A DNA stretch of 64,000 nt, from NCBI RefSeq assembly GCF_010820555.1, contig NZ_JAAIKD010000004.1, forward strand, positions 124,001 to 188,000, in the 5' to 3' direction. Under the pieces are notes generated by a model. That model did not search any database and had not been told where the DNA came from. It saw nothing but the letters and a program-made list of their open reading frames with translations. The position numbers were made by a program, and so were the translations under genes. Below are positions 45,124 to 54,467 of the stretch, one piece after another. The DNA comes from Psychroflexus aurantiacus. GTDB lineage: Bacteria; Bacteroidota; Bacteroidia; Flavobacteriales; Flavobacteriaceae. Positions within the stretch are counted from its first letter, which is position 1; every line of letters begins with the position of its first letter.

Positions 45124-48100
45124 TTAAGCTTTTTCGAACCAGGATTTTGCATTTTGAAACGCCTCAATCCAGGGAGAAACCTCGTCGGTTTTTCTGTCCT
45201 TGGGATAATGTGCCCAGTTCCAGGAAAAGGTCGATCGCTCCAGGTGTGGCATCATCACCAGATGTCTTCCAGTTTCATCACAAAGCATGGCGGCATTATA
45301 ATCTGAGCCATTCGGATTGCATGGGAATTCCTCTCTGAAGTATTTTGCAGGTATCGAATATTGATGTTCTTCCATTGGCAAATGGAATTTACCTTCCCCA
45401 TGAGCGGCCCAAATACCCAGCGTAGAGCCTTCCAGACTCTTCAGCATGACGCTGTTGCTTTCAGAAATTGTGACCGCTGTAAAGCGACATTCAAACTTTC
45501 CTGAGTCGTTATGTAACATTTTCGGTTTTTCTTCATGATGCGGTGTGATTAGTCCAAGCTCTACAAATAGCTGACATCCGTTACAAACCCCAAGCGATAA
45601 AGTGTCTTCCCTGTTGAAGAAATTACGCAAAGCCAGATTGGCGTTTTCATTGTATTTGAAAGCTCCGGCCCAGCCTTTGGCACTGCCCAGGACATCAGAA
45701 TTGGAAAATCCTCCAACGGCTGCAATAAACTGGACATCTTCCAGGTTTTCTTCGCCAGACATCAAATCGGTCATGTGGATGTCTTTCACATCAAACCCCG
45801 CCAGATGCATGGCTCTGGCCATCTCACGTTCAGAATTCGAGCCTTTTTCTCGTATGATAGCAGCCTTGATGCGTTTTCCCTCTACTGCTTTTAATGTTCC
45901 ATCAAAATGCGCCGGGAAATTGAAGGTCAAGCCGTTATTTCTAAAGTTCTCGTGACGCTCTTTGGCTTTTAGTTCTCCACTCTGATGCTTATCAAACTCA
46001 TAAGAGGTCTGTAACCAGTAGTTTCTGTAGGTATTGACATCAAAACTCAGGTTTTGCTCATCAAGAGCAATGCTTAGCTTACCGGTTGAGTTTACTTCTC
46101 CGAGATACAGGGGATGTAGGTCCAGTTCTTTAAAATCAGCAGTTAAATCTCCATCTGCCTGAAACACAATACCTGTATTTTCAGCAAATAAGAGTTTGAA
46201 CACATCTTTTTCTTCAAAGGCTTTGAAATCCAGTTCAGCGCCTAAATCATTGTCAGCAAAGCACAATTCCAGCAAGGTGGTGATGAGGCCTCCCGATGAA
46301 ATATCGTGACCGCTGACTAGTTTATGTTGTTTGATCAGTGTTTGAATGGCATTGAATTTCTTTTTGAATTCAGAATCTGCATTGACGGATGGGGCCTTAT
46401 TTCCAACCTTATTCAAAAGTTGATAGAAAGCCGAGCCGCCAAGTTCCAGGTCATGCTGAGAAAAATCCAAATAATACACTGAACCTGCTTCTTTTTGAAA
46501 CATCGGTTCAATCACACGGGTGATTTCATTACAGTGTCCGGCCGCAGAAATAATCACCGTTCCCGGGGAAAGCACTTCCTGGTCTTTATAACGCTGCTTC
46601 ATCGATAAGGAATCCTTACCGGTTGGCACATTGATTCCCAGATTTATGGAAAATTCTGAAACGGCTTTTACAGCATCATAGAGTCTGGCATCTTCGCCTT
46701 CATTATTACAGGGCCACATCCAGTTTGCTGAAAGTGAAACCGAAGTTAATCCTTGTTCTAAAGGCGCCCAGACAATATTGGTCAGGGCTTCAGCGATGGA
46801 GTTTTTAGCACCTGCAACAGGATCGATTAACCCAGATACAGGGGAGTGGCCAATCGAACTGGCAACTCCTTCTTTGCCGTTATAATCTAAGGCAACCACC
46901 CCACAGTTGTTGAGGGGGACCTGCAAGGGTCCAACAGTTTGCTGAACAGCAACGCGACCAGAAACACATCTATCGACTTTATTCACCAGCCAGTCTTTAC
47001 ACGCGATGGATTCCAGCTGAAGCAAGTCTTCAACGTAAGTGTATATCGTATCTGTATCGAATTGAGCAGAGGCATAGGTTCGTTCTACTCTGCGATCGGT
47101 CATGATGGTTTTAGGGGAACTCCCAAACATATCCTCGAGCTTGAGATCCAAAGGTTTTTCCTGTGTTTTGGAATTTTTGAATACAAACTGATGGTCATCG
47201 GTGACCGTTCCTACGCGATACATCGGAGATCGTTCCCGTATGGCCACTTTTTCCAAAAATTCGGAGTCTTTTTTTCCAATCACCAGACCCATGCGTTCCT
47301 GAGATTCGTTACCTATGATTTCTTTGGCGGAAAGCGTTGGATCGCCCACGGGAAGTTTATCAATATCGATATGACCACCCGTATCTTCAACCAATTCACT
47401 CAAACAGTTCAGGTGACCACCAGCGCCGTGATCATGAATGGAGCGAATCGGGTTTTCTTCGAGTTCGACCATCGCACGAATGGCATTGGCCGCTCTTTTT
47501 TGCATTTCGGGATTGGATCTCTGCACGGCGTTGAGTTCGATACCGCTTTCGAATTCGCCGGTATCCGCAGAAGACACGGCAGCACCTCCCATACCAATTC
47601 TGTAGTTGTCGCCCCCCAGTATTACGATATCATCGCCTTTTTTGGGAACATCCTTTAGAGCCTGATCGGCTTTGCCGTAACCAACACCACCGGCTAGCAT
47701 GATGACTTTATCGTAGGCTAAAAACCGATTATGTTCCTCATGTTCGAAGGTGAACAAAGAACCGTTGATGAGCGGCTGACCAAATTTATTTCCAAAATCT
47801 GAGGCGCCGTCGGAGGCTTTAATCAGGATGTCCAGTGGACTCTGGTACAGCCATTCCCGTTTAGGGATTGCTTTCTCCCAGGCCTTGGAATCGGTATGTC
47901 TTGGGTAAGAGGTCATATATACAGCAGATCCGGCTAATGGTAAAGAGCCTTTACCGCCGGCAAGCCGGTCTCTTATTTCACCCCCGCTACCTGTGGCAGC
48001 TCCATTGAAGGGCTCTACCGTAGTCGGGAAATTGTGGGTTTCTGCTTTTAGAGAAATTACAGAATTGAATATTGAATTTTTATATTCTGAAGCCATTTCA

Positions 48101-48780
48101 GGACGGATAGGAGCAAACTGCTCAACCTGTGGTCCTTTGATGAAAGCTACGTTGTCTTTATAGGCCGAAACGATACTGTTGGGATGCGTTTCAGAGGTTT
48201 TACGAATGAGTTTGAAAAGCGATTCAGGCTGCTCTTCGCCATCAATGATAAAGGTGCCGTTAAAGATTTTATGTCTGCAGTGCTCTGAATTGACCTGAGA
48301 AAAACCAAAGACTTCAGCATCGGTTAATTTACGGCCCAGTTTTTCGGAAAGGTTTTCCAAATAACTGACTTCTTCCTCATTAAGCGCCAGGCCTTCCTGT
48401 TGATTGTATTCCGCTATGTCATCTATATCTAGAACAGGATCAGGTTGGATATCAATGGTGAAAATTTCCTGATCCAGGCCATCATACTTTTGAAAAAGCA
48501 TTTTATCGAAATCCTTCTCTTCCGAAGTCACCTCATAAAACTCCTCAATTCTCTGAACATCATCGATTCCCATGTTTTGAGTGATTTCCACAGCATTGGT
48601 GCTCCAGGGGGTAATCATCACCTGACGCGGTCCGATAAACTGCCCGTCGATCTGTTTTTCATCAACGAATTGAGCATCGCCAAATACCCATTTGAATTTT
48701 TTGATGGTTTCGTAATCTGGACGTTTTACAAGAGAAACTGCGAAGTAATGCGTCGGTTCAGCTTTAAAGAAAATGATCAT
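45124..48780 (-). CDS. purL: Phosphoribosylformylglycinamidine synthase, single-chain PurL
   Basis: This enzyme makes FGAM from FGAR, ATP and glutamine in purine synthesis. At 1218 residues it is the fused large form, as in gamma-proteobacteria, not the split PurSLQ set. The N-terminal PurS-like part is followed by two AIRS-like domains with the ATP-site blocks HCRHKIFNGTF and KAETHNFPTTVEPFNGAATG. The C-terminal glutaminase has the nucleophile C1066 in LGVCNGCQLF and the triad H1179 and E1181 in MPHLER. Full length. A -7 element TAATTTTG lies on the minus strand at 48815-48822. Confidence 0.97.
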   Translation of the reverse strand: MIIFFKAEPTHYFAVSLVKRPDYETIKKFKWVFGDAQFVDEKQIDGQFIGPRQVMITPWSTNAVEITQNMGIDDVQRIEEFYEVTSEEKDFDKMLFQKYDGLDQEIFTIDIQPDPVLDIDDIAEYNQQEGLALNEEEVSYLENLSEKLGRKLTDAEVFGFSQVNSEHCRHKIFNGTFIIDGEEQPESLFKLIRKTSETHPNSIVSAYKDNVAFIKGPQVEQFAPIRPEMASEYKNSIFNSVISLKAETHNFPTTVEPFNGAATGSGGEIRDRLAGGKGSLPLAGSAVYMTSYPRHTDSKAWEKAIPKREWLYQSPLDILIKASDGASDFGNKFGQPLINGSLFTFEHEEHNRFLAYDKVIMLAGGVGYGKADQALKDVPKKGDDIVILGGDNYRIGMGGAAVSSADTGEFESGIELNAVQRSNPEMQKRAANAIRAMVELEENPIRSIHDHGAGGHLNCLSELVEDTGGHIDIDKLPVGDPTLSAKEIIGNESQERMGLVIGKKDSEFLEKVAIRERSPMYRVGTVTDDHQFVFKNSKTQEKPLDLKLEDMFGSSPKTIMTDRRVERTYASAQFDTDTIYTYVEDLLQLESIACKDWLVNKVDRCVSGRVAVQQTVGPLQVPLNNCGVVALDYNGKEGVASSIGHSPVSGLIDPVAGAKNSIAEALTNIVWAPLEQGLTSVSLSANWMWPCNNEGEDARLYDAVKAVSEFSINLGINVPTGKDSLSMKQRYKDQEVLSPGTVIISAAGHCNEITRVIEPMFQKEAGSVYYLDFSQHDLELGGSAFYQLLNKVGNKAPSVNADSEFKKKFNAIQTLIKQHKLVSGHDISSGGLITTLLELCFADNDLGAELDFKAFEEKDVFKLLFAENTGIVFQADGDLTADFKELDLHPLYLGEVNSTGKLSIALDEQNLSFDVNTYRNYWLQTSYEFDKHQSGELKAKERHENFRNNGLTFNFPAHFDGTLKAVEGKRIKAAIIREKGSNSEREMARAMHLAGFDVKDIHMTDLMSGEENLEDVQFIAAVGGFSNSDVLGSAKGWAGAFKYNENANLALRNFFNREDTLSLGVCNGCQLFVELGLITPHHEEKPKMLHNDSGKFECRFTAVTISESNSVMLKSLEGSTLGIWAAHGEGKFHLPMEEHQYSIPAKYFREEFPCNPNGSDYNAAMLCDETGRHLVMMPHLERSTFSWNWAHYPKDRKTDEVSPWIEAFQNAKSWFEKA

Positions 48781-48814
48781 TCCGTTTTGGATTTGAGTTG
48801 TGTTCTGACGCCTT

Positions 48815-48822
48815 CAAAATTA
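48815..48822 (-). promoter_or_regulatory. -7 element of purL
   Basis: The minus strand reads TAATTTTG, an exact TAnnTTTG match 34 bases ahead of the ATG. The -33 region is only AT-rich. Confidence 0.42.
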
Positions 48823-48920
48823 CGATAAATATGTGAGTATTTTTAAAAATTGATTAAGTTTGAAACTGAATTTACCTAAACTCCAGTAGCGGACAGTTCA
48901 TCATACAATTAAATGACCAC

Positions 48921-49979
48921 TTGAAAAACGCCACCTTAAAATGTCTTGCTTTATTTTTTCCTTTTCAGTTGCTTCTGATTTATGTGCTGAAACAAAAGCC
49001 TGCCTGGGTCGAAAAATATTACAGTGAAGGTTTATTTCTGGTCTTATCTCAACTTCAGCATTATCTGACGTCCTGGATACCTTTTTCGCTTGGGGATTTG
49101 TTTTATTCAGCGCTTGTCATACTTATGCTGGTATGGTTGTTCGGCTTAATTAAGAGCAGGTTTAGAAAATTAGGCACACGGTTTTTAGAAGCTTTGGCGT
49201 TTGTGTCTTTAATTTACTTTCTGTTTCATCTGTTCTGGGGCTTCAATTATTACCGCCTGCCTTTGCATCAGTCTTTAGGCATCTCCACAGAATATACCCA
49301 TGAGGAGTTACTTGATTTCACCTGCGATTTGATTCAGAAAACCAATGTTTTACATGCTGAACTGGCCAAGAGTGACAGTGTGAAAGTTGACTATGAATTT
49401 AAGCAGGGTCAACTTCAGCAATGGGTTTTTGAAGCCTATACCAACTCAACCAACGAAGATCTGAAAATCCCGTTTCGAGTAGAAAATCTAAAAAAATCTA
49501 TGTTTTCCCTGCCGCTTTCCTATGGAGGCTTTAGTGGCTATGTTAATCCGTTTACCAACGAAGGACAATATAACTATAAAATTCCCACGTATAAACTACC
49601 TACAACCATGGCACACGAAATTGGTCATCAGCTGGGATACTCCAAGGAAAATGAAGCTAATTTTATAGCCTCTGTCATCACTATGCAGGACGATAACAGA
49701 TTTTTGCGATACTCGGGTTTAACTTTTGCTTTGAAGTATAGTCTCAATGATATGTATAAAAAAGATCCTCTTTTATCGGAAGCTCTTATCGCAGAACTCC
49801 GTCCTGGAGTTATGAAAAATTATAAAGAAGTTCAGGAATTTTGGCAAGCCTACACCGGTCCTGTAGAATTAGTTATGGAAACCGTCTACGGGAATTACCT
49901 CAAAGTCAATAACCAGCCACTGGGTATGAAAAGTTACGACTATGTCGTGGCTTTACTTGTCAATTATTATCAACAATAA
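48921..49979 (+). CDS. DUF3810 membrane protein with a zinc-protease motif
   Basis: The 352-residue protein belongs to the DUF3810 family. It has an N-terminal hydrophobic helix, two more near residues 58-78 and 92-110, and then a soluble domain. That domain contains AHEIGHQLGYSKENEANF near residue 229: a gluzincin-like HExxH with a downstream Glu as possible third ligand. Whether it is proteolytic is unproven. The only in-frame start before the hydrophobic helix is TTG at 48921; nearby ATG codons are out of frame. It is followed after 27 bases by the first amidohydrolase gene and is probably co-transcribed. Confidence 0.83.
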   Translation: MKNATLKCLALFFPFQLLLIYVLKQKPAWVEKYYSEGLFLVLSQLQHYLTSWIPFSLGDLFYSALVILMLVWLFGLIKSRFRKLGTRFLEALAFVSLIYFLFHLFWGFNYYRLPLHQSLGISTEYTHEELLDFTCDLIQKTNVLHAELAKSDSVKVDYEFKQGQLQQWVFEAYTNSTNEDLKIPFRVENLKKSMFSLPLSYGGFSGYVNPFTNEGQYNYKIPTYKLPTTMAHEIGHQLGYSKENEANFIASVITMQDDNRFLRYSGLTFALKYSLNDMYKKDPLLSEALIAELRPGVMKNYKEVQEFWQAYTGPVELVMETVYGNYLKVNNQPLGMKSYDYVVALLVNYYQQ

Positions 49980-50006
49980 AAGTATTAATCTCTAAATCAA
50001 ATTTCA

Positions 50007-52997
50007 ATGAAACAAAACATCTTTCTTTTATTTTGCTTATTGAGTGCTGGTCTTTTTGCTCAGGATTATTTTCCCGAGAACAAAGGAGTCAAGACTCGGA
50101 CCAGCAATTACACCGCAGTTAAGTCTGCCATCATTCATGTCTCCCCCTCACAAACCATTGAAAACGCTACCTTGCTTTTCAGGGATGGGGAAATCGTTGA
50201 AGTTGGTAAAAATGTAAGTCTTCCCGAAAACACAGTAGTAGTAGATGCGAAAGGCAAACATGTCTATCCTTCTTTTGTGGAAGTCTATTCAGATTTTGGA
50301 ATTAAGGAGATTGCCACTGCGCCAAGAGCATCTCAGCCACAGTATGACCCAAACAGAAAGGGCTATTACTGGAATGATCACATGAGGCCGGAGCAGTCTG
50401 CAAAGTCTCATTTTAAATTTGATGAGAAAAAAGCAGAGAGCATGCGTAAAGCAGGTTTTGGTGCGGTTAATACGCATATAGCCGACGGATTTATGAGAGG
50501 AAACGGCGCTTTATTTGCTCTGGCTGAAAGCGAAAATTTCAACCAAAATCTGTTGAAAGATAAGTCAGGATTTTACTACGAGTTTAGTAAAAGCAAGCAG
50601 TCTCGTCAGGCCTATCCCAGCTCGATTATGGGATATACAGCCTTGCTGAGACAGTTTTACCATGATGCTAAAGCTTATGAAAACGGCCTCATAGAAGAAA
50701 AAGATCTGGCTATTGAAGCTTATCTGGCCAAAAAGAACATGCCTCAATTATTTTCGGTAGACAATTATTTAGATGCCTTCAGAGCTGATAAAATTGGAGA
50801 TCAGTTTGGTGTTCAGTATACCATCATCGGGTCTGGAGATGAGTATAAACGCATAGAAGACCTGAAGGAAATTAATGCCCATTTCATTTTACCGCTTAAG
50901 TTTCCTGAGGCTTACGATGTGGAAGATCCCTTCTTGAGAGAATATCTTACGCTTGGAGATATGAAACACTGGCAATATGCACCTTCCAATGCAAAAATTC
51001 TTGCAGAGAACGGCGTTGATATTTCGTTTACGTCTAAAGGACTAAAATCCCCGGATGAATTACTTAAGAATCTGAAGAAAGCGGTTGAACGCGGCCTGGA
51101 TAAGCAGACTGCTCTTGCTGGTTTAACGACTCAGCCTGCCAAAGCCATAGGTGCTTCCGAACTTTTAGGAACCTTAGAAAAAGGTAAGATCGCCAACTTT
51201 ATCATTACTTCAGAAGAACTTTTTGAAGAGGATTTCAAAATTTATGAAAACTGGGTTCAGGGACAACGTCACCGTCTGCAGCCTATGGATGTGATTGACA
51301 TATCAGGGACATACGATTTGGTTTTGAATGATAAAACCTATGAATTAACCATCAAGAATAAATCGGGTAAATTTTCTGCTGAAGTCAAGCAGGATACCTT
51401 GAAGCTTGGAAGTAAACTCACGTATGAAGACGAATGGATGACCTTAGTCTTGAGTGATGCCGACAAATCCAAAGAAGAATATGCGCTTCTTACCTCAAAA
51501 ATTCAGCCTTTCCAGGCAAATTTTGACGGTAAAGCCATCTTAGGGGATGGTAATACGACAAGATTTAGAGCCATTCAAAAACAAACTGAATCCACTTCAA
51601 AACAAGAAGAGGAGGACAATAAAGAAGAAGAAAAAGCTATGGAAATGCTTTCCATGACTTATCCCAATTCGTCGTATGGAAGAGCTTCTGCCCAGTCGCA
51701 ACCAGAGCGTATATTGATTAAAAACGCAACGGTTATTACCGGGGAAGCGGAAGGGACTCTGGAAAATACCGATGTATTATTGAAAGACGGAAAGATAGCT
51801 AAGATTGGTAAAGACTTAAGTGATGGAAGAGCTGAGGTTATCGACGGAACCGGTAAGTTTTTAACCGCCGGTATCATAGACGAGCATTCTCACATAGCCG
51901 GAACATCGATCAACGAAGGCGGACACAATTCTTCTGCTGAAGTGACTATGGAAGATGCCGTAGATCCCGATGATATCAGTATTTACAGATCTTTGGCTGG
52001 TGGTGTAACCAGTATTCAGTTGCTTCATGGTTCTGCCAACCCTATTGGCGGACGCTCTGCAGTTTTAAAACTCAAGTGGGGAGAAAATGCTGAGGATTTA
52101 ATTTATGACAACACCCCAAAGCACATCAAATTTGCTTTAGGAGAAAACGTTAAACAATCCAACTGGGGTGGAAACTCAAGATTTCCACAAACCCGAATGG
52201 GAGTGGAGCAGGTCTTTAGAGATTATTTTACACAGGCTAAAGCTTACGGTGAGAAAAAAGCTTCAGGAGAAGCCTATCGTCACGATGATGAAATGGAAAC
52301 ATTACTGGAAATATTAAATGGTGAGCGTTACATCAGCTGTCATTCCTATGTTCAAAGTGAAATCAACATGCTGATGAAAGTCGCCGAAGAATTTGATTTT
52401 ACAGTCAATACCTTCACGCACATACTGGAAGGCTATAAGGTAGCAGATATTATGGCAGAACATGGCGCTGGTGGTTCAACCTTCAGTGACTGGTGGGCTT
52501 ATAAGTACGAAGTTAATGACGCTATTCCTTTTAATGCAGCCATCATGCACAACCAGGGGGTAACCGTAGCCATTAACAGTGATGATGGTGAAATGATTAG
52601 ACGTCTAAACCAGGAAGCAGCCAAATCCATGAAATATGGCGGAGTTCCAGCGGAAGACGCCTGGAAATTTGTAACCCTGAACCCTGCAAAACTGCTTCAT
52701 ATTGATGACAGAGTAGGAAGTATCAAAGAAGGGAAAGACGCCGATGTGGTGCTTTGGAACGGAGATCCGCTATCGATTTATGCTACACCCGAGAAAACCA
52801 TTATTGAAGGGGTTGTTTACTTCGATATCGAGAAGGATTTAGCCATGAGAGAGCGAGTTCAGGAGGAAAGACAATTCTTAATCAATAAAATGATGAAAGT
52901 CAAAAACAAAGGCCTGAAAACCCAACCGATTAAGAAACAAGAAAAAGTTTTTCTTCACTGTGACAGTTTAGATGACATTAACCATATACACGAATAA
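50007..52997 (+). CDS. Secreted two-domain amidohydrolase
   Basis: The 996-residue protein has a signal peptide ending GLFAQ and two amidohydrolase-like domains. The first (about residues 30-440) is degenerate: where the metal-binding HxH should be, it reads SFVEVYSDFG. An acidic linker (near residues 530-550) follows. The second domain (about 565-965) keeps the full set: H627 and H629 in DEHSHIAG, His in SCHSYVQ and FTHILEG, and Asp in INSDDGE, like imidazolonepropionase or prolidase-type enzymes. The substrate is unknown. A paralogue follows one base after the stop codon, indicating one operon and possibly one complex. Confidence 0.88.
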   Translation: MKQNIFLLFCLLSAGLFAQDYFPENKGVKTRTSNYTAVKSAIIHVSPSQTIENATLLFRDGEIVEVGKNVSLPENTVVVDAKGKHVYPSFVEVYSDFGIKEIATAPRASQPQYDPNRKGYYWNDHMRPEQSAKSHFKFDEKKAESMRKAGFGAVNTHIADGFMRGNGALFALAESENFNQNLLKDKSGFYYEFSKSKQSRQAYPSSIMGYTALLRQFYHDAKAYENGLIEEKDLAIEAYLAKKNMPQLFSVDNYLDAFRADKIGDQFGVQYTIIGSGDEYKRIEDLKEINAHFILPLKFPEAYDVEDPFLREYLTLGDMKHWQYAPSNAKILAENGVDISFTSKGLKSPDELLKNLKKAVERGLDKQTALAGLTTQPAKAIGASELLGTLEKGKIANFIITSEELFEEDFKIYENWVQGQRHRLQPMDVIDISGTYDLVLNDKTYELTIKNKSGKFSAEVKQDTLKLGSKLTYEDEWMTLVLSDADKSKEEYALLTSKIQPFQANFDGKAILGDGNTTRFRAIQKQTESTSKQEEEDNKEEEKAMEMLSMTYPNSSYGRASAQSQPERILIKNATVITGEAEGTLENTDVLLKDGKIAKIGKDLSDGRAEVIDGTGKFLTAGIIDEHSHIAGTSINEGGHNSSAEVTMEDAVDPDDISIYRSLAGGVTSIQLLHGSANPIGGRSAVLKLKWGENAEDLIYDNTPKHIKFALGENVKQSNWGGNSRFPQTRMGVEQVFRDYFTQAKAYGEKKASGEAYRHDDEMETLLEILNGERYISCHSYVQSEINMLMKVAEEFDFTVNTFTHILEGYKVADIMAEHGAGGSTFSDWWAYKYEVNDAIPFNAAIMHNQGVTVAINSDDGEMIRRLNQEAAKSMKYGGVPAEDAWKFVTLNPAKLLHIDDRVGSIKEGKDADVVLWNGDPLSIYATPEKTIIEGVVYFDIEKDLAMRERVQEERQFLINKMMKVKNKGLKTQPIKKQEKVFLHCDSLDDINHIHE

Positions 52998-52998
52998 G

Positions 52999-54291
52999 AT
53001 GAATTATAAACACATACTGACAAGTTGCTTTATTGCGTTAGCCCTGGTATTTTCAAGTCAGGCGCAACAAACACCAGCACCTAAACAAACCCAGGCTATC
53101 TCAATAGTAGGGGGTACAGCGCATATTGGAAATACAGACGTGGTTGAGAACTCCGTTGTTGTTTTTGAGAATGGAAAGATTACCTACGTAGGGACCGATG
53201 TGTCTGAAGCCAAAGGCAAGCTTATAGATGCCAAGGGGAAACACGTATATCCAGGATTTATAGCACCAAATGCTACCTTAGGCCTGGTTGAAATCGATGC
53301 GGTTGCGGCCACAAATGATGAAGATGAACTGGGGAAGATGCTTCCGCACGTGAGAAGTTTGATAGCCTATAATGCCGAAAGTAAAATTGTAGAAAGCATG
53401 CGTCCAAACGGCGTTTTGATGGGACAGATCACTCCAAAAGGCGGACGTATTTCAGGAACCTCTTCTGTGGTTCAGTTTGATGCCTGGAACTGGGAAGATG
53501 CTGTAATCAAGGAAAATGATGCGATTCATATGAACTGGCCAAGGGGTTTCAGCCGAAGCGGAAACTGGTATGATGCCGACAGGGTATGGGAAAAGAATAA
53601 AGACTATACCGGAGAGATAGACGAAGTGGTGGCCTATTTTAATAACGCCAGGGCTTATGTTCCCGGATCTGCCGATAAAGATCTAGAATATGAAGCTATG
53701 GCCGGGTTATTTGATGCTTCCAAGGCTCTGTTTATTCATGTAGAAGGTGAAAAAGAAATCAGAGATGTCATCAGTTTTAAACAAAAAATGAAACTGGACA
53801 GAGTCACTATTGTAGGCGGATATCATGCCCACAAGGTAGCTCAAGATCTGGCAGCAAACGATATTTCAGTCCTTGTTCAGCGTACGCATCTGAATCCGAA
53901 TTTTGAAGATGATGATTATGATTTGCCTTATAAACTGCCTAAATTATTGCATGATGCAGGCGTTTTGGTAGCCCTTGAGGGTAGCGGACGTATGGAGCGT
54001 ATGAATTCCAGAAACCTGCCGTTTTATGCGGGAACTGCTGCAGCTTTTGGCGTTGACAAGGAAATGGCAGTGCAAATGATAACCCTCAATACTGCCAAAA
54101 TTCTGGGTATGGAAGATCGGATTGGATCTTTGGAAGTTGGCAAAGACGCTACGCTTTTTGTAAGTGAAGGAGATGCGCTGGATATGAGAGGCAATATTCT
54201 GACGGATGTTTACATTCAGGGAAGAGATGTGAGCCTGGAAACTCACCAGACTGAATTGTATGAACGCTATTCAAATAAATACCAGGATTAA
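52999..54291 (+). CDS. Secreted amidohydrolase-like protein, probably inactive
   Basis: The 430-residue protein is related to the first domain of the preceding gene. It has a signal peptide (start MNYKHILTSCF, cut near SSQAQ) and an N-terminal beta-sandwich (VVFENGKITYVG, GKHVYPGFIAPNATLG). The barrel lacks the HxH motif, and the late Asp is replaced by EGSGRME. The end of the fold (LNTAKILGMEDRIGSLEVGKDATLFV) is normal. Loss of the metal ligands suggests a structural or regulatory partner for the active neighbour. The ATG at 52999 follows that gene's stop by one base. A longer upstream frame start lies inside the preceding gene. Confidence 0.87.
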   Translation: MNYKHILTSCFIALALVFSSQAQQTPAPKQTQAISIVGGTAHIGNTDVVENSVVVFENGKITYVGTDVSEAKGKLIDAKGKHVYPGFIAPNATLGLVEIDAVAATNDEDELGKMLPHVRSLIAYNAESKIVESMRPNGVLMGQITPKGGRISGTSSVVQFDAWNWEDAVIKENDAIHMNWPRGFSRSGNWYDADRVWEKNKDYTGEIDEVVAYFNNARAYVPGSADKDLEYEAMAGLFDASKALFIHVEGEKEIRDVISFKQKMKLDRVTIVGGYHAHKVAQDLAANDISVLVQRTHLNPNFEDDDYDLPYKLPKLLHDAGVLVALEGSGRMERMNSRNLPFYAGTAAAFGVDKEMAVQMITLNTAKILGMEDRIGSLEVGKDATLFVSEGDALDMRGNILTDVYIQGRDVSLETHQTELYERYSNKYQD

Positions 54292-54302
54292 TTGTATTTA
54301 AA

Positions 54303-54366
54303 TGTTATGTTGAGCGCAGTCCAGACATTTGTTAAAGACCTTTCGACTGGGCTCAAGGTAGCGTAA
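54303..54366. repeat. Extragenic palindrome, TTGAGCgCAGTC type
   Basis: TTGAGCGCAGTC (54310-54321) and GACTGGGCTCAA (54345-54356) are inverted repeats with one mismatch, separated by 23 bases that include CCTTTC. It resembles the dispersed TCGA-GCGCAGTC type elements seen between genes in many Bacteroidota. It lies between a stop codon and a terminator. Confidence 0.55.
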
Positions 54367-54390
54367 TTTATAGTTTTAACTTAAAGTCAT

Positions 54391-54423
54391 AAAAAAAGCT
54401 GTTCTAAATGAGCAGCTTTTTTT
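54391..54423 (+). terminator. Intrinsic terminator of the amidohydrolase operon
   Basis: AAAAAAAGCTGTTC and GAGCAGCTTTTTTT pair with one wobble around a 5-base loop, with a T run. Confidence 0.88.
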
Positions 54424-54467
54424 ATGCTTTAAATTCTCCTTCTCATCAAATATAGTATTTTCGTTTT

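Noticed and set aside
46939-47658. 239-residue frame antisense to purL
   Set aside because: PurL is intact and highly conserved across this part; the antisense translation shows no domain and mirrors purL codon bias.
52972-52998. Earlier ATG for the second amidohydrolase
   Set aside because: It lies inside the preceding gene and would spoil the signal peptide that starts cleanly at 52999.
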